From NCBI RefSeq assembly GCF_964355755.1, contig NC_092675.1, positions 23,228,412 through 23,292,411 of the forward strand: a stretch of DNA of 64,000 nucleotides, read 5' to 3'. This stretch comes from Antedon mediterranea (lineage: Eukaryota; Echinodermata; Crinoidea; Comatulida; Antedonidae). The first letter of the stretch is position 1. The number at the start of each line of letters is the position of its first letter. Under the pieces are notes generated by a model. It was given only the letters and a program-made list of their open reading frames with translations. It was not told the DNA's origin and did no database searches. Made by a program: the position numbers and the translations under genes. Shown piece after piece: positions 13,184 through 24,665 of the stretch.

Positions 13184-13457
13184 GCCCCTGGCTCACCCAC
13201 AACCAGAAGTTTTCAGTTTTTCCAGAAATTTTCCGTTTCAAAAGAAAATAGGTCCGTTTTACATTTATTTTCATTTATATCTTTCAGGTGGGGGACGGTG
13301 CTACAGGCATGCCCCACGGCCGGTGACTACCTGAAGAGATCGTTGGGAGCGGTCTACATAGCTAAGGGTATCGGGTATTTTTCACGTACGAAAATCACCC
13401 GGTTCACCTCCGAGGTGGATCCAGGACGGGGTGCCCGCTTTTCAAACACGGGAAGAG

Positions 13458-14595
13458 TGTTGTGAACGGCGCCCGCTGGGTAAACAGACCACCCCTTCGA
13501 TCGAACGAGGGCGTCGCCCCGATAGCTTGATTTGCATGTATGCAAATGTTAACGTGGGACCTCGACGTCGCCCGAACCAGTCTATTCGAAGCAGGGAACC
13601 AAGCAAACAAGACGGAAGATACCGATTACATATATTGACTTGGACTTGCTCTTTTACATTGCGAGTGATTTAGGACAAGCGGGACTGAACCGATTCACCA
13701 CGATAAGCGCTTAAAGCGCTCATGAGAATGAAGATTATGTATCAGTTACAGTGTCTAAATTGTCATGTAAAAATGTGATTTTTCTACCGGAGAAAAGTCG
13801 TGAAGATGTCCTCACGAGGGCCGCGCCATATTGTTTACCTTTGATTGTAATATGAACCCTGACATGTCAGATGCATTATGGGCATGAAATATTTGTTCAA
13901 TCTCTGTGCAAAGGTCAGTTTATTGAAGCATAACTTTTGACAAACATTTTGATACCAAACTTTAATTTCATTAGTTTTCGACGCATTTTCGTCTAATTTT
14001 CTGCCAGTGCAAGCTACACATCTAAAACAGCGGACTAATCTCCCGAGGGATGCCGGTGCGCGTGAGAATCGCGAATTCCAAGTCGCTTTAGGGATGTTTT
14101 TTTTAACATTCCCGGTGAACAAACAGCGGCGACGACGCTCTCGGGGCGGCTCCCGATAGGCCTAGGCCCCATATGGTCATCGTCGGATGAGTCAGTCTAC
14201 TAATTTCTTCATAATTTCAAAACCGTTGGTCATTCATAATGGTCAAGTTTGGTCTTATTTTGAAGAGAAGAAATAGGTTATGATGAAGAGATGAGTTTTA
14301 TTATGAAATATTTATTAATTGTGCATTTGGTAGACAAAGATAAATTACAAATTTTTCCTAAAATATTTCTAAAATTTGCATATTCCATACTCCGCCAAAA
14401 TAAGTTGTAACACAAATTTGATAACATATTTGAAAATAAAATGTCTGTGTTTAGAAAAAAAGTTAGGGTTTAAATTATGTGACATATGCTTTTTGGGTCC
14501 CAGGGGAGCAAAATAAACTTGGGGGTCAATGGGTTAAGGTAAGCCTAGTAGCTTTAATTATCAGGCCATTCCAGCACCAACCTAAAATCACAACA
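13458..14595 (+). repeat. Right LTR, interrupted by a nested element
   Basis: 13458-13687 matches the first part of the left LTR, and 14534-14595 matches its end. The ~845 bp between them is absent from the left LTR. Confidence 0.88.
13690..14533. mobile_element. piggyBac-like nonautonomous element nested in the right LTR
   Basis: Ends are CCGATTCACC at the left and GGTCAATGGG at the right, an imperfect inverted repeat (8 of 10). The right side is followed by TTAA (14534-14537), and the uninterrupted left LTR has TTAA at this very point. On the left only AA remains, so two bases of the target duplication appear lost. The interior has no coding frame. Confidence 0.6.
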
Positions 14596-14599
14596 ATAG

Positions 14600-15330
14600 A
14601 AAAAAGTCTTTTGGATAACAAGTTTAAAGTGGAGGTATAACAAAATGGCTCGCACACTTATTTATTTATTTATTTAGTAAGTAGCCTAAAGCTTTAAAGT
14701 TTAGTTTGGATGCAGCACATCGATGATGCAAAGCACATTCAATACCGTGTCAGTTGTAAGTTGACCAATCATAAACAACAGTTCAGAATTAAAATCATAC
14801 AAATTGTTTGGACCTAGGCTAGGCTAGGCCTAGCTAGCATGAGCCAGAATTTACCCATCTCGTTTAGCTGCCAACCAGCATCATCTACTAGCCTGGCATA
14901 TCATCATCTCATCATGCATGATTTCCCACACACACACCACCGCCACGATATAAAACGAACAAGGATCTCGCAAAAAACCCGTTTTTATTACTATTCATCA
15001 TCAATATTACTGAGAAGGAGTAAAATCATAGCCTTGATGACATAAATAAGTATATGAGTAAACTCTAGAATATGAGAAAAACATACGTACTTCTGTTGCC
15101 AAACAAGCTTCTTTAGGTACCTAGGCCTATATTTATCGACAAACACTATCACTTCCGTACGTACGTAGTAGGTCGCGGTCCCTTTTTTTCAGGAGAGAGG
15201 AGACTATAAATCCACAAGGGTGGTGGCCTAGGAGAGGTGTGTTTGTGTGTGTAATATAAATTATGACCAACCACTAACTAGAGAGGGCGGTATCGTTCAA
15301 TAAGCAACCAACACAAAACAATCGCATTCC
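14600..15330. other. Intergenic stretch; nothing gene-like recognised
   Basis: Contains a short TTTA run near 14660, several CTAGGCCTAG-type palindromes near 14815-14835 and short open frames without protein-like character. No supported gene. Confidence 0.5.
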
Positions 15331-15334
15331 ATCG

Positions 15335-15465
15335 GAGAGAGAGGGGCCGGGAGGCGACCGGGAGAGAGGATAGGCAGTTTGCTGCAGCACGTCGCTGAGG
15401 ATATGCCCTACATATATTGCATTTTTCTTGAGGTATTGCTTGTACCATTTGTTCGTGGGTAATTG
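15335..15465 (-). repeat. Sequence repeated in inverted orientation at 20193-20312 (copy 1)
   Basis: The complement of this segment and 20193-20312 share CAATTACCCAC, GCAATACCTCAAGA, CAATATATGTA and a continuous CAGCGACGTGCTGCAGCAAA block. Either an interspersed repeat or a duplicated promoter/exon segment. A short minus-strand frame (15489-15274) runs through it but resembles no family I know. Confidence 0.7.
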
Positions 15466-15654
15466 TTTTCCACTGTAATTTCGCGTCAAGTGGCGTTACT
15501 TTTGTGTTTGTAACTCCCGCAAACCGTCATATAAATCTGATTACAGTATTTCTTCGTATCGTGTGTGTGATGAAAGAGGAACGTGACAGCAGCAAAGATT
15601 GACTTGACTGTTGCCGTGTGTTTCGAGGAACGGGGGATGACGGGGGATGATGTA

Positions 15655-16050
15655 GCCCTGGGCCTAGCCTAGGCCTACTAGTACTAGTACTAGAGGAAGG
15701 CTTGGGTGGGCAGGACTTAACGTCGAAGAAACCTAGTCTAGGCGGATCGTTTAGGCTAGGCTATCTTTTCAATTCATTCATGGTAGTTTTTAACTGTTGT
15801 AGCCTAGAGGCTAGGCCTGGTTAATTATGTTAAGCCTAGCCTAGGCTTGCTAGATCTATCTATATAGAATAGGGCCTAGCCTAAGGCCTAGCTACGCCTA
15901 TACTATAGTGTAGCCCTACTAGCTAGTAGTAGAAATAGAAGAGTGTAGCAGTTAGTAAGCCTAGATAGTAAAGTAGGCCTAGTAGTAGTAGCAGGTAGCC
16001 TACTATATAGTACTATACTACTACTAGGCGGGATGAAGCAAGCAAGCAAG
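15655..16050. repeat. Cluster of TAGGCCTA / CTAG palindromic octamers
   Basis: AGGCCTAG, TAGGCCTA and ACTAGTACTAG-type short palindromes occur every few tens of bases. The same octamer recurs across the window at lower density, so it looks like a genome-wide sequence preference rather than a gene feature. Confidence 0.7.
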
Positions 16051-17065
16051 TAAATGCTAGCTAACAATAAACATTCAATTATTATTAATCAATGTTATAC
16101 ATGTACATTTTAATTTATAGATACATTTTTACAATTTAATGTAAAAAACAGTAAAAATACTAAACTAAAAAGTTTAACAATATTAATATTTATTTTAACT
16201 TGTTTCTTGAAAGAAAGATGTATAGGGCCTATAAAGTTAAATTTTAATATTAATGTACTAGATACTATATCCTTTTATATCATAGATTAATGTGACCACT
16301 GTAGCATCTCTTTTACTGTAAATTAGTGTTATAACTACCTACTACTAGACCTATAAAATAGATTGTGAAGTAATTATTGGTCGTGTTGTATTTAAAAAAA
16401 AAAAAAAAAATTAATTATGGTATAATTAATATTCATATCATCATACTCGTCAGAACAAGTGCATAGGTGTGTTATTTGTATACATGTTGCAGACTTCTAT
16501 ATAGAATATTTTATTTTATGATTTTTTTTCTTTTTACCATAGGGTAATAAAAATCTGCTGTACCAAAACACTTTCCTGACCTTGATTGGACTTGCAGTTG
16601 ATAATGCCGTAAGGACTTGTGATTTTACCCAAGAAATTTAAATGCATTTTCAGGTAAATGGATTTATAATATCAAAATGTCCTACAATAAAACCTGGTGA
16701 ATAAGAATGTTTAGTTTTATTTATATGATATTAAGAGAAACTGTTATGTGGCTGATATAATACTTTTGTTTTTTGGTGCATCAATCTAGTTCCTGGTTGA
16801 CATTTAATATTTGTTTGTTCTTTTTAGAGTGTATGGTAGCTGAATTATTTTGTCTTGCATAGCTTGTTGGCTCCTTAAACAAACTTCAGCATCTGTTGAA
16901 AACAAATTTGCAATGATATAAAATATCAAGGTGCAAGATGTTATATATTTGTCTGTTACTCTACAGTATTATTTAATCGGGTCAATTTATGTACAGTATC
17001 TTTTATTCACATATTATAAATTTAATATAACACACTATCAAGGAAAAATTATTATTATATATATT
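16050..17065. other. AT-rich intergenic stretch; nothing recognised
   Basis: Contains an A17-like homopolymer near 16393. No protein-like frame, RNA gene or repeat family recognised. Confidence 0.5.
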
Positions 17066-17069
17066 TTGG

Positions 17070-18655
17070 TTCCATATGATGAACACTAATAAAATCTAGC
17101 ATATTTGAGCAATTGAATGCTGTTTAATTAAACTGTTTAATTAAACAGCATTCAATTGCATAATTGCATTCAATTGCATAATTGCATTCAATTACGTAAT
17201 TTCTGTGATTTTCCATGAGAGCGTGTTTTTTAATTAAAGAGAATTTAATTGCTTAAATAGACTTGATTTTTTCTTGTTTGAGTTTACTTTAGTTTCATGT
17301 GATGAACACTAATAATTTCATTCAATAAAAATAAATTTAAAGGTACAGTTACGTAATTTCTGTGATTTTTCTTGAGAGCGTGTTTTTTAATTAAACAGCA
17401 TTCAATTGCTTAAATAGACCTGATTTTTTCTTGTTTGAGCTTAATTTAGTTCCATTTGATGAACACTAATAATTTCATTCAATAAAAATAAATTTAAAAG
17501 TACAGTTATGTAATTTCTGTGATTTTTCTTGAGAGCGTGTTTTTTAATTAAACAGCATTCAATTGCTTAAATAGACCTGATTTTCTCTTGTTTGAGTTTA
17601 CTTTAGTTCCATGTGATGAACACTAATAATTTCATTCAATAAAAATAAATTTAAAGGTACAGTTACGTAGTTTCTGTTATTTTTCTTGAGAGTGTGTTTT
17701 TTAATTAAACAGCATTCAATTGCTTAAATAGACCTGATTTTCTCTTGTTTGAGTTTACTTTAGTTCCATGTGATGAACACTAATAATTTCATTCAATAAA
17801 AATAAATTTAAAGGTACAGTTACGTAATTTCTGTGATTTTTCTTGAGAGCGTGTTTTTTAATTAAACAGCATTCAATTGCTTAAATAGACCTGATTTTTT
17901 CTTGTTTGAGTTTACTTTAGTTCCATGTGATGAACACTAATAATTTCATTCAATAAAAATAAATTTAAAGGTACAGTTACGTAATTTCTGTGATTTTTCT
18001 TGAGAGCGTGTTTTTTAATTAAACAGCATTCAATTGCTTAAATAGACCTGATTTTTTCTTGTTTGAGTTTACTTTAGTTCCATGTGATGAACACTAATAA
18101 TTTCATTCAATAAAAATTAATTTAAAGGTACAGTTACGTAGTTTCTGTGATTTTTCTTGAGAGCGTGTTTTTTAATTAAACAGCATTCAATTGCTGATTT
18201 TTTCTTGTTTGAGTTTACTTTAGTTCCATGTGATGAACACTAATAATTTCATTCAATCAAAATAAATTTAAAGGTACAGTTACGTAGTTTCTGTGATTTT
18301 TCTTGAGAGCGTGTTTTTTAATTAAACAGCATTCGATTGCTTAAATAGACCTGATGTTTTCTTGTTTGAGTTTACTTTAGTTCCATGTGATGAACACTAA
18401 TAATTTCATTCAATAAAAATAAATTTAAAGGATACAGTTACGTAATTTCTGTGATTTTTCTTGAGAGCGTGTTTTTTAATTAAACAGCATTCGATTGCTT
18501 AAATAGCTCTGATTTTTTCTTGTTTGAGTTTAATTTAGTTCCATGTGATGAACACTAATAATTTCATTCAATAAAAATAAATTTAAAGGTACAGTTACGT
18601 AGTTTCTGTGATTTTTCTTGAGAGCGTGTTTTTTAGTTAAATAACATTCAATTCA
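17070..18655 (+). repeat. 157-bp tandem satellite, about nine copies
   Basis: The block GATGAACACTAATAATTTC recurs at 17301, 17458, 17615, 17772, 17929, 18086, 18232, 18389 and 18547. The period is 157 bp except one 146-bp unit (11-bp deletion) and one 158-bp unit (1-bp insertion). A diverged block occurs at 17078. Each unit holds a conserved TTTTTAATTAAACAGCATTC segment. Copies differ by scattered substitutions. No coding frame. Confidence 0.95.
17109..17159. repeat. Perfect 25-bp-arm palindrome at the start of the satellite
   Basis: 17109-17133 and 17135-17159 are exact complements around a single T. The right arm is the satellite's AATTAAACAGCATTCAATTG segment; the left arm is that segment inverted. 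It marks a head-to-head junction at the array edge. Confidence 0.95.
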
Positions 18656-18834
18656 AATCTCCATTTTGTAACCACCATGAGTTCGGGTCCATTTAAACAA
18701 GCTGGGCAAGCTGTAAATTGTATTAATCCACTATGTATGCATATTGTTTGTATTATTCAATAATTTTGTAATGAATCGATACCATTAATTACAACAAACA
18801 AGTGGTAGGGCTACTTAAAATTATTTATGTGGTC

Positions 18835-19513
18835 CATAGTTACCAACCGTCTCGCATCGTTTGGGACGGTCCCGCATTTCAAGTGATTTTTAATGAAACA
18901 CGCGTTTAAACCTAAGTAGGCCTATATACGATGCGTTATCATTTTTAACACAATTTGAGAGGAAAATGCATTTAAATTAATTGGTATATTTTAAAAGTAT
19001 AGAACATTATACGAGTAGGCCTATTTATATTATTACACCACGCATCAATAAAATACGTAATATCAGGGAAAGTTACAATTAATGTGTCCGTGGTCGCTCG
19101 CCGTGACGAGGATGGGCCTATAACCATGTGGCGTTTGTCATGATCGCAATTACACATGACATGATTTTGTGTGCGTTTATAAAAGGAAACCCAATTTTCT
19201 TGCTATTGGTTGGTGGATCAGTTCAATTTTTACCCTCCAAAAAATGTTTTTTAATAAAATAAATTCATGAATCCGCATGAAAAACGTTGAATTATAGATT
19301 AACAAAAAAAGAGTAATATACAATCTAATAATATTTGCTTCGTTTACCGTACCGGAATACAAGAGGTGCCATTCATCATGAATTTTACGTGCGAGAGTAA
19401 TATTTCCGGCCATAGGAGTGCCAGTGAACTAAATTTGTTTCCATCGCAAGTCGCCACGAGGGGGTGGGGCCTGTAAATACGTATGTGTCCGATCACGCAG
19501 GTTGGTAAGTATG
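18835..19513. mobile_element. hAT-like nonautonomous element
   Basis: Ends CATAGTTACCAACC and GGTTGGTAAGTATG are inverted repeats with one mismatch and resemble hAT termini. The direct repeat GTGGTC (18829-18834, 19514-19519) flanks it; hAT normally gives 8 bp, so the outer two bases have diverged or the boundary is off slightly. The interior has no transposase frame. A block near 19380-19440 recurs at 43288-43362. Confidence 0.55.
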
Positions 19514-19519
19514 GTGGTC

Positions 19520-20190
19520 ATCGTTAAATTGGTTGTTTAAACAACAATTAAATACTTTTAAGTATTTAATTGTATGTATTAAAATAAGTACAACAAAACA
19601 AACTCGCTCTAAAAATAACAAAAATTGCATATTTAACTTGGGACTTTGCAGTAAAAAGAGCATGTTAAAAAGATGAATCTGTCATTGAGTAAGATGAAAC
19701 TTAAATTGAATTAAAACCGATTTTCTTAATAATCATACTTAGAGATGCAAATCATCAAAATAATATTTATATGAAATTTAAAGCCTATGCATGTACGCCT
19801 GTGCCATGTTATGCTTTAAAAAAATTATCCAGTATAGTATGACCCGTGCCGGGTATTTTCTTTTTAATACCGTCGATGGAAAATTGCCTTGATCATTTCG
19901 AATTTATATCTCCATATTTTGACCTCGTGTTATTTCTTGTATACGTACGGCAATTGAAATAAAACCTTAAATCATACTACAAAAATACACCGTAAAAGTA
20001 GAAATGTGAAAGAAAACACGAGAGAGAAAAAAAACAAACTTTACAGTAGGTTTCTACAATATACAGCAAATAGTATCTTTGAATACAGTTAAAAATCCAC
20101 GGAATAAAATATATAGAGGGCAGCAATCAGGAAATCGTTTGTATATACCTGCAGTTTTTCAATATTTATTATAAATTTGACTGCAATTAC
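19520..20190. other. Intergenic stretch; nothing gene-like recognised
   Basis: Contains a small hairpin (CAATTAAATACT and its complement, near 19545-19575). No protein-like frame. Confidence 0.5.
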
Positions 20191-20192
20191 CC

Positions 20193-20312
20193 ACAGTAAA
20201 ATGGAATAGCCCGTGCTATTCTTTAACAGGCAATACCTCAAGACAAATACAATATATGTATGCCTCACTCTCAGCGACGTGCTGCAGCAAACCGCAATTG
20301 GGAGAGAGAGCA
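20193..20312 (+). repeat. Sequence repeated in inverted orientation at 15335-15465 (copy 2)
   Basis: Same blocks as copy 1 on the opposite strand, with a roughly 20-bp insertion relative to it. The conserved core is CAGCGACGTGCTGCAGCAAA. Confidence 0.7.
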
Positions 20313-20434
20313 GCAACAAACAAAAACCTCCGCCGGTACGTTATGTGCTCTTACCGGCTTCACTTTTTTTAGAAACATTACTTTCTATACTATTATTCTG
20401 TGTAAGTTGATAATATAATAATATTGATGCACTT

Positions 20435-20520
20435 TTGCACCTCTATTGAGAATGTCTTTAGACTCTAGAGACATTCTCAATAATGCACCTCTAGTATTGA
20501 GAATGTCTTTAGACTCTAGG
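20435..20520. repeat. Short duplicated hairpin-forming sequence
   Basis: ATTGAGAATGTCT occurs twice directly, and its complement lies between the two, so the first copy can form a 13-bp stem. No gene assignment. Confidence 0.7.
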
Positions 20521-20589
20521 CCTAGGCCTACTCTAGGCCTACTAGCCTTATCTACTACTACTACTTTATGCCGAAACTAGTGGGACAGA

Positions 20590-22510
20590 TTAGTCCAAGC
20601 CAATCTCCCCGAGCACCTGGGTGATGCTAGAGCGCATCAAGGACTTTTTTTTTAACTTTTGCCTCTAACCCATTTCACTGAAGTTCATCTACCAAAAGAT
20701 GGGAAAGAAGATTGCAAAAAAATGGTGACACCAACAACGAGTTCTACTGGCTTGATCCTTGAGCCAGCAGGTTCGTCTTGTAGTATATAGCTGAGTGTTG
20801 TAACCATCAGGATGGAAATGCGGGTCAAAAGCTCTTGATGAGTTTACACAATTTTCTTCTCTCCTCGCCTTGATGGTGGAGACAGATGTCTCCTCTTGGA
20901 TTTGAGCGATAGCCAGCTGACAGGGTCTGCACTGCAGTCCTAGGCTGGGTGCCAGGTGATTGGATGAGGGAATTCTTGGCCTCTTTGGCCACCTTGCCTA
21001 TTCTCTTGAGGTCCATGTGGTTTAGCGACATAAATCATAAACTTGATCACCTTCTATATTGCTGCCTGGAGTTCATTCATGCATCATATCCTTTTGGCTG
21101 ATGCCCCCTTCATCCTCATTTAGATAGGAGATAATTTTGCCATGGTGGCCTCTGGTCTTCCAATTAAACTCCCTGTTGTTTTCCAGATATTGGAAATGCC
21201 TCATGCACAAAAGGTTTTGTGCAACCCAGAAACAAGATTCTACCTCTATGGCCGCAGGTTATGATGATTCCCCATCTACCTTTTGCTACCTCAGCCAGAT
21301 ATTGGTCGAATTGGCATACGGAGGTAAAAATGAAACAATAATAATGTATAATCTTTTCAGGTTGAACGTACCTCAGTCTCTGAATTTTGCACATTTTGGG
21401 AAAGAGAAAATCAGGGAAAGAGGTTTTTGCACTTGCCCTACTGCTGGCTATTAACTAGCACATACCTTATCCCCATGAGTTTTAGTACCTTTTCATGTGT
21501 TGCTGTGTCTCCCCAAGAGTAGCATGTGCTTCTCAAATTGAAAGATAAGGGTGGTCATGTAGCTTTCAGGTGGTTGCTCGTTAGGAGTGTTACTGGCTGC
21601 AAACATGAGGCCAGCTGGAAGATTGATTTCTCGTTTGAGGGAGTTGAGGGTGTTCCCTGTTTAGCAATTAACCAATGCCTGAAGGGCTCCAATAAGCTGC
21701 AGTACAAGTCCCAGTCCTGCTGCCTGCCTACAAAGCATCTTACAGCATCTATTAGTGTCAGGCTTTTTGCCATTGGCTGCTGGTCGATCTTGTACTGTAG
21801 ATCTGTTAAAATGTCTCCCTTGATCAGAGTGAAGTTACCAAAGAACTGAATTTGTTGTCTGACAAGCAAGTGGGCTAGCTTTTGGTGAATTGATCAAAAA
21901 ACATATTTCCAATAAACAAATTTAAACTTAACCATGGTAAATTTACCAAAGATAAAGGCCCAACGAGTTATGTACCCATTTCATTTGTGAACCTGCATGA
22001 AACTCGTTTTAGGGGTAACAACCTTTGTGATCAGTTTTCTTATCATGGTTACAAACGTCACAGGTTAATACATACCTCTTTAGATATATCCCTGGACATA
22101 CCATACTAGTAGAACTCCAGATGAGACCCTCTTGTATCCAGCCAAAGGGAGGTCGTGAAGTAGCTCCAGGAGGCGCTTGTGCTTTAGGAATAGAATGCCA
22201 TCATTGGACAGGTGAAGGCTGTCTCAATTCAACCAAAATAACTTCATGCCCTTGTCCATTTCACATGCCTGTGCCACTTCACAGGGCAGGTTGTCCAGTA
22301 TTCTTAACCCCAGACGAGACAGTAAGTCAGCGTTTGCATTTAACTTTATCCCTTTGATGTTTGTCCACCATAGTGTATTGGCTGAGCTCTTCCATCCAAT
22401 GGGTCAGCTGCCCTTGTGTACCACAACTAAAAAGCAAAGTCAGACTGACACTGTGGTCGGTTCTTACATGGAAAGGCTTTCCCAGCAGTTAGTGGCCAGT
22501 AATTCCTAAT
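20590..22510 (-). pseudogene. Decayed Ty3/gypsy-type pol (RNase H and integrase remnants)
   Basis: Read on the minus strand through several frameshifts and stops. About 22500-22330 gives an RNase H core with VRTDH and HWMEELSQY, continuing in another frame to NADLLSR, the typical end of gypsy RNase H. About 21860-21560 gives an integrase-like stretch with QQDWDLY followed by an AYRS-like region and TPSTPSNEK. The order RNase H then integrase is that of Ty3/gypsy pol. Sequence down to about 20590 is on the same side but no domain was recognised there. No LTRs were found. It is certainly inactive. Confidence 0.6.
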
Positions 22511-22639
22511 AATGGCCAGCAATTCCTTACTTATTCAGTAGTTCTGTTGTTCAGTAGATGTTAGCGTTACTCATTCCTTACCAGCTTGCACATGCAACAA
22601 TTCACAATTGGTGTGATCTGATGCATCCATGCCAACCCA

Positions 22640-23835
22640 AGGATGAATTCATCGTTTGTTAGTAGCTAAGCAATGGCTGTACAGCTCCAGCAGCCTTTAC
22701 AGCAGACCCAAAGTGTGCTATCTGCTCTGTTGAGATGTTATCCGCTCTGTTGAGATGTTATCCAGACCAATTGCTGTTTTTTCTGGCTTCATTGAAGATA
22801 TGCCCTTTTCCAGTTCTTCCATGGACAGGGGGCGGGTATGCCCAGAATCCTCACTGTGCTTTGATCTGGTGAGTTTGGTCTTCTGTTTCACCTTTCCACA
22901 TTTTCAGTAGCAGTTGATTGGCAACTTGGTTAGCAGTTACTTTTGGCTGTTGAGGTGGTGTTTTTGGGTCGCCACGAAGCTTTCTTTCTTTTTACTGTTT
23001 GTTGTCATGTCGGTTGACTCTATCAGGGTGTGCCAGGTCTTGCGGAGCTCCTCAGAGATGCTGTCTATTACTCTCTTGTCTACTTCTGTTTGTTTCCTCG
23101 GAGAAGGGATTTACTTAAAACAAGATGGTGTACTTTTCGTAGAGCTCAGAACTTTCCTTGGTCATTCCAGGGATATATTCAGCTCTGCAGCCCCGTGGGA
23201 TGTGTTTTCTCGTTGTCTTCTTCACTAGCCTGCAATGAGGTTGGTAGCAGTGAGTAGGTCAGGGTTATAGCCGCGTCTCCAGTGCTTTGAAATGATGAAG
23301 GAAGCTTTGGGTCATGAATTAGACAGAGTTGATTATTGTCCATCTATTATTCCACTGCCTCCCCATCTTTGTTGGTTTCTCTGTAGCCCCACTAGGTGCT
23401 ATGACTGTTGAAGTTGCCAATAATGATGTGCGGTTTACTGTGTGCCAGTGGGAAAGGGTGCGGAAACCGGTAGTTTGTAGACAGATGATATTACCTCGAT
23501 ATTATCATCTTCTGAAACTAATGTGGCTTCAATAACACAACTTGCTCGGACAAAGATGGCACTTCCATACTGGCGATGTGGTCTTTTGGTAACAAGTACC
23601 ATTCCAGGTATGTTTGGGCGGTTGTTGTCGCTCGCTCTATAAGTCTCCTGTAAGCAGAGTACATCACAGTTTGCTGCAAAGTTCTGCTAAGATTTCTTGT
23701 TTGGCTGATGATATGCCTTCCACATTTGCAAAGATGACAGTCAAAGCTGGTCCTAGAAAGGACCCTCTTTGGTCTCTTGGCATGTTGTTAACACGATCTA
23801 GTTGCGGTAGTGTTAGGATTACTTCGCTAAAGTAG
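22640..23835 (-). pseudogene. Decayed non-LTR retrotransposon, endonuclease and start of RT
   Basis: The minus strand at about 23730-23480 gives an EEP endonuclease-like stretch: FANVEGISSAKQEILAELC, LCLQETY after a stop, and QYGSAIFVRASCVIEA. At about 22830-22700 lies the RT-start motif MEELEKGISSMKPEKTAIGLD followed by STEQI, with a ~21-bp tandem duplication near 22722-22762. Stops and frameshifts are numerous. Element A interrupts it at 23836; the upstream part resumes at 26447. Confidence 0.6.
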
Positions 23836-24665
23836 TAGTCCATGGGATTTAGCTAAAAAATGACCCTTTTCTCACACAAATTGCAAGAAAAGGTTTTTTT
23901 GATGAAATGTGTTCTTTAGACCCTACTGAACATATTTATCAACGTTAGGACATTTTTCGACAACGGGAAGTAGCCTAATTTGCATAATTAAAAATGGCCG
24001 CCATTTTTGAAAACGTACTCTGTATCTTGAAAACCGCTAGTCACAGATACTTAATTATGGTGTCAAAATCGTTAGAATATATGTTTTTATATTCACTTTA
24101 TTGAAAAAGTTTGTCCAAAAATGAATGGAAGTGCTATTTCTAACATTATTGACCTTTGACCTTGAATTCTCATATCTCAGCAACCACTAATCGGAGATAT
24201 ACAAATTAGGGCTTAAATTGTTCAGAAACTACACATTTATATCCAGTCTAATGGCATGTTTTTGCAAAAAATGGCGGATTCTAACATTATTGACCTTTGA
24301 CCTTGATTTATCATATCTTAGCAACCACTAATCTGAGAGACACACAATATGGCTCAAACTGTTTAGAAACTACATATTTATATTTAGTCTAATGGCATGT
24401 TTTTGCAAAAAATGGCCGATTCTAACATTATTGACCTTTGAACTTTGCACTACATAAAATCGCATAACTTTGAAAATATTGTACATATGAAATTATTTTT
24501 AGTGTCAAATTATTCAGAACATACATGTTTCTATAGAGTCCAATGACACATTATGTCCAATAATGGCCTATTGTATGGTTATTAACATTTGAACTATATT
24601 TGAAAAGCCTTTAAACCCGGAATCTTCTTCATGTGGACATCCATTAGAACATGTGATTTGGCACT
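23836..24665 (+). repeat. Element A left terminal inverted repeat
   Basis: Matches the complement of 25622-26446 nearly base for base. Holds DR1-type motifs at 24150-24162 and 24291-24303 (perfect) and 24432-24444 (one mismatch), spaced 141 bp. Confidence 0.9.

Larger units (their letters stand above)
11137..14595 (+). mobile_element. LTR retrotransposon with short gag-like interior and nested insertion in the right LTR
   Basis: Two related LTRs begin TGTTGTGAAC and end CACAACA: 11137-11445 (309 bp) and 13458-14595. The whole element is flanked by the 4-bp duplication ATAG (11133-11136 and 14596-14599). A primer-binding-site-like TTGGCGCTGCGAG follows the left LTR directly. The interior is only about 2 kb and more GC-rich than its surroundings. 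It encodes a zinc-finger gag-like frame and broken downstream frames, and I see no reverse transcriptase or integrase, so the copy appears nonautonomous. The right LTR is longer because of a nested insertion at about 13690-14533. Assignment to Ty3/gypsy is inference from the 4-bp duplication and the gag-like protein. Confidence 0.9.

Noticed and set aside
15274-15489. 71-codon frame overlapping the inverted repeat copy
   Set aside because: The related copy at 20193-20312 does not keep the frame open, so conservation is not at the protein level.
17109-17159. microRNA precursor
   Set aside because: A perfect palindrome with a one-base loop and satellite origin lacks the bulged stem and terminal loop of a pre-miRNA.
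17070-18655. CRISPR-like array
   Set aside because: Units are head-to-tail satellite repeats without unique spacers, in eukaryotic DNA.
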